Source of the DNA: G963674665 sp964609625
GTDB taxonomy: Bacteria; Desulfobacterota; Desulfovibrionia; Desulfovibrionales; Desulfovibrionaceae
Assembly (NCBI GenBank): GCA_964609625.1
Contig: CAZSRS010000013.1
Coordinates: 1 to 64,000, forward strand
Length of the DNA stretch: 64,000 bases
Direction of reading: 5' to 3'
A model generated the notes under the pieces. That model saw nothing but the letters and a program-made list of their open reading frames with translations. It made no database searches and was not told where the DNA came from. The first letter of the stretch is position 1; every line of letters starts with the position of its first letter. Position numbers and translations under genes: made by a program. Below are positions 61,989-64,000 of this stretch, one piece after another.

Positions 61989-63343
61989 TGTCCACACTGC
62001 CGAAATATGACGCGGCGTTATACCCCGCGTTTTCTCCCGCGCCTGTACCTGCTCCCGCCCCCGTGCCTGGGCTGTTGCAGGTGGAAGTAACCACGCGCTG
62101 CAACATGCGCTGCGCCATGTGCGTGAAAAGCGCGCCGGGCTGCCGCATCCCAGAGACGCACATGCCCCTGGAGACGTTCAAACGGCTGGGTTCCGCCCTG
62201 CCCCATTGCCGGGGGCTGGTGCTCAATGGCGTGGGCGAGCCCCTGCTGCATCCGCTACTGCCGGAAATGGCGGCCTTCGCCCGGGAGCGGTTATCCCCAG
62301 ACGCTTGGCTGGGATTCCAGACCAACGGCCTGCTCCTGCAGCCCGAGCTGGCCTCGCGCCTCGTCAAGGCGGGTGTGGACACCCTCTGCCTGTCCGTGGA
62401 TGCCGTTGAATCGGCGCCAGATGGCAGGGAGTTGCACGGCCAGGTGCATCTCCCCCACCTGGAGCAGGGCTTCGCCATGCTGCGCCGGGCAACGGAAGAC
62501 GCGGGGCTACGGCTGCGCTTGGGCGTGGAGTTCGTGCTCATGGCCGACACCTGGCGTCAGTTGCCCGCGGTGCTGCGTTGGGCAGGGAGCAGGGGCGCGG
62601 ATTTCGCCGTGGTCTCCCATGTCCTGCCCTATGACGCGGCTATGCAGGGACAGACGTTGTTCAACCCGAACACGCCCAAGGCCACGGCCATCTTCGACGC
62701 CTGGCAGGCCAGGGCCAGGAGCGAGGGCCTGGACTTCCACGACTACTTGGGCATTCTCTGGAAATACCGCAAGACGCCCCGTGAGCAGCGCCTCGTGGAC
62801 CTGGTCCAGGCCATGCAGGACGAGGCGCTGCGACGCGGCGTCTGGATACACTTGCAGCATCTGCTCGAGTGGGACGGGCGCGACCTGGACGAGTTGCGCC
62901 GGGTATGTGAGCAAGCCGGGGACATCGCCCGAGAGTATGGATTGGAGCTGCGCATGCCTCCGCTCATGGCGGCGGATCAGCGGCACTGTCACTTCGTGGA
63001 GCAGGGCGCGGCCTTCGTGACCGTGCGGGGTGACGTGGCACCCTGCCAGTTCCTCTGGCACGAGGTGGCCTGCCACATGGACGGACAGCGGAAGTACATC
63101 CAGCCTTGGCACTTCGGCAATATCAACAACACGCCTCTGGAAGAAATCTGGAACAGCGAGGCATATGTAGCATTCCGCGACGATGTGCTGGAGTACGCCT
63201 ATCCATATTGTTCCAACTGTACATTCGTGCCCTGCGACGACATCATCGGTGAATCCTATCCTTTTGCCAACGACTGCCTGGGACACGCCATCCCCTGTGG
63301 TCACTGTATGTGGTGCATGGGAGGCTTGCAGTGCCTGTTGTGA
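61988..63343 (+). CDS. Radical SAM/SPASM protein, putative metalloenzyme maturase type
   Basis: 451 residues from the ATG at 61988 that overlaps the acr3 stop. The radical SAM motif is CNMRCAMC in VEVTTRCNMRCAMCVKSAP, with LNGVGEPLLHP as the GGE-like strand. The C-terminus is cysteine-rich in the SPASM manner: APCQFLWHEV, YCSNCTFVPCDD, and the distinctive end NDCLGHAIPCGHCMWCMGG, as in the 'putative metalloenzyme maturase' subgroup. It is not the arsenosugar enzyme ArsS. An APVPAPAPVPG stretch near the start is low-complexity. Its presence between acr3 and arsC suggests a role in organoarsenical chemistry or maturation of an arsenic enzyme (inference). Confidence 0.8.
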   Translation: MSTLPKYDAALYPAFSPAPVPAPAPVPGLLQVEVTTRCNMRCAMCVKSAPGCRIPETHMPLETFKRLGSALPHCRGLVLNGVGEPLLHPLLPEMAAFARERLSPDAWLGFQTNGLLLQPELASRLVKAGVDTLCLSVDAVESAPDGRELHGQVHLPHLEQGFAMLRRATEDAGLRLRLGVEFVLMADTWRQLPAVLRWAGSRGADFAVVSHVLPYDAAMQGQTLFNPNTPKATAIFDAWQARARSEGLDFHDYLGILWKYRKTPREQRLVDLVQAMQDEALRRGVWIHLQHLLEWDGRDLDELRRVCEQAGDIAREYGLELRMPPLMAADQRHCHFVEQGAAFVTVRGDVAPCQFLWHEVACHMDGQRKYIQPWHFGNINNTPLEEIWNSEAYVAFRDDVLEYAYPYCSNCTFVPCDDIIGESYPFANDCLGHAIPCGHCMWCMGGLQCLL

Positions 63344-63386
63344 TCGTGCATCGAGACGCATAGAAAATACCCTTGAGGAGTGAAAA

Positions 63387-63869
63387 ATGTACAGAATCTT
63401 GTTTATTTGCGTGCACAATACCGCGCGCAGCCAGATGGCCGAGGAGTTCGTGCGCCAGATCGGTGGCGAGGAGTTTCAGGTGGAGAGCGCCGGTTTCGAA
63501 CCCGGCGTGCTCAACCCCCTGGTGGTGGAGGCCATGGCCGAGGTGGGCGTGGACATCTCCGGCAAAAAGACCCAGAGTGTGTTCGACCTTTTCAAAAAGG
63601 GACGCATTTTCGACTACGTCGTCACGGTATGCCACGAATCCGAAGGTGGCCAGTGCCCCATCTTCCCGGGCATGACCCACCGCCTGCACATGCCCTTTCC
63701 CGACCCCTCCAAGCTCGAAGGTAGCCACGAGGAGAAGATGATCAAGGTTCGCGAGATCAGGGAACAAATCAAGGGAATGGCCTCGGACTTCGTCGACTGG
63801 GTCATGTCCGGCGGCAAGAAGTCTTTGGGCGCGGTGTGGGAGCACAAGGACATCCGCAAGGGCCAGTAA
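63387..63869 (+). CDS. arsC: Arsenate reductase, low-Mr phosphatase type
   Basis: 160 residues. The P-loop reads FICVHNTARSQMAEE with the nucleophilic cysteine, and the two resolving cysteines are in VTVCHESEGGQCPIFPG, as in thioredoxin-coupled ArsC proteins. A C-terminal helix region (KVREIREQIKGMASDFVDW) completes the fold. It reduces arsenate to arsenite for Acr3 or ArsM. Last gene of the operon; the 130 bases after it hold no recognisable feature. Confidence 0.93.
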   Translation: MYRILFICVHNTARSQMAEEFVRQIGGEEFQVESAGFEPGVLNPLVVEAMAEVGVDISGKKTQSVFDLFKKGRIFDYVVTVCHESEGGQCPIFPGMTHRLHMPFPDPSKLEGSHEEKMIKVREIREQIKGMASDFVDWVMSGGKKSLGAVWEHKDIRKGQ

Positions 63870-64000
63870 TGTTGTGTAAAAGTATGTAGTTACATGCCAG
63901 GCCCTTTGACTGTAATCAAGTGAGGTATGGTGTGCGGCGTTTGTATTGCATTTTTGTAATGACACTCCTTGCCGCACTGCTTCCAGCCTGTGATTTCGAC

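Overview
The window is GC-rich, densely packed chromosomal DNA. It most likely comes from a sulfate-reducing deltaproteobacterium of the Desulfovibrionaceae. The best marker is a periplasmic type I tetraheme cytochrome c3 (6539-6931). Other support comes from the style of the FeoAB/Fur region, the AmmeMemoRadiSam proteins and many signalling genes. I see no rRNA, tRNA, CRISPR array or complete insertion sequence.

Layout. 1-9.7 kb: the end of an ABC substrate-binding protein, a SpoIIE-type phosphatase, coaX, a housekeeping enolase, folD, cytochrome c3, a Memo-family protein, a metallo-beta-lactamase hydrolase and a ribbon-helix-helix regulator. 10-17 kb: a thioredoxin-reductase-like flavoprotein, a hybrid histidine kinase paired with a second Memo protein, a degenerate secreted isochorismatase-like protein and an acyltransferase. 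17.3-20.7 kb: a patchy metal-resistance segment with an ArsR repressor, TspO, a chimeric permease/arsR remnant, AT-rich DNA and an SO_0444-type metal permease behind an ArsR/SmtB-like operator. 20.9-31.6 kb: trehalose synthase-maltokinase and 4-alpha-glucanotransferase, preceded by an overlapping five-gene operon (KamA-type radical SAM enzyme, two ATP-grasp ligases, a GNAT-HDAC fusion, a second GNAT) that looks like an unassigned small-molecule pathway. 32.3-37.7 kb: a sigma-54 activator, pgpA, a PilB/GspE ATPase and a double-receiver histidine kinase.

38.1-45.1 kb is a fluoride-response operon. A recognisable fluoride (crcB) riboswitch with its own terminator lies ahead of an internally deleted MFS gene, a CDC48/proteasome-like AAA ATPase, crcB, a DUF190-four-CBS protein, a second enolase, a cation:proton antiporter and a UspA protein. 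Enolase is a classical target of fluoride inhibition, so the second enolase is probably a stress isozyme.

45.3-59.3 kb is an iron island. A Fur-like box lies in front of a 12-gene minus-strand run with many overlaps, which includes two P1B ATPases (one with an SCA-type membrane motif), Cys-free HMA-like modules, small glycine-containing membrane proteins, a DUF2325 coiled-coil protein and a three-domain FeoA protein. This resembles a ferrosome (fez) type iron-storage cluster. Next to it are feoB with two periplasmic proteins, and feoA, each behind its own Fur-like box. 59.6-63.9 kb is an arsenic operon (arsM, arsR, acr3, a radical SAM/SPASM protein, arsC) with an ArsR-like operator over its promoter.
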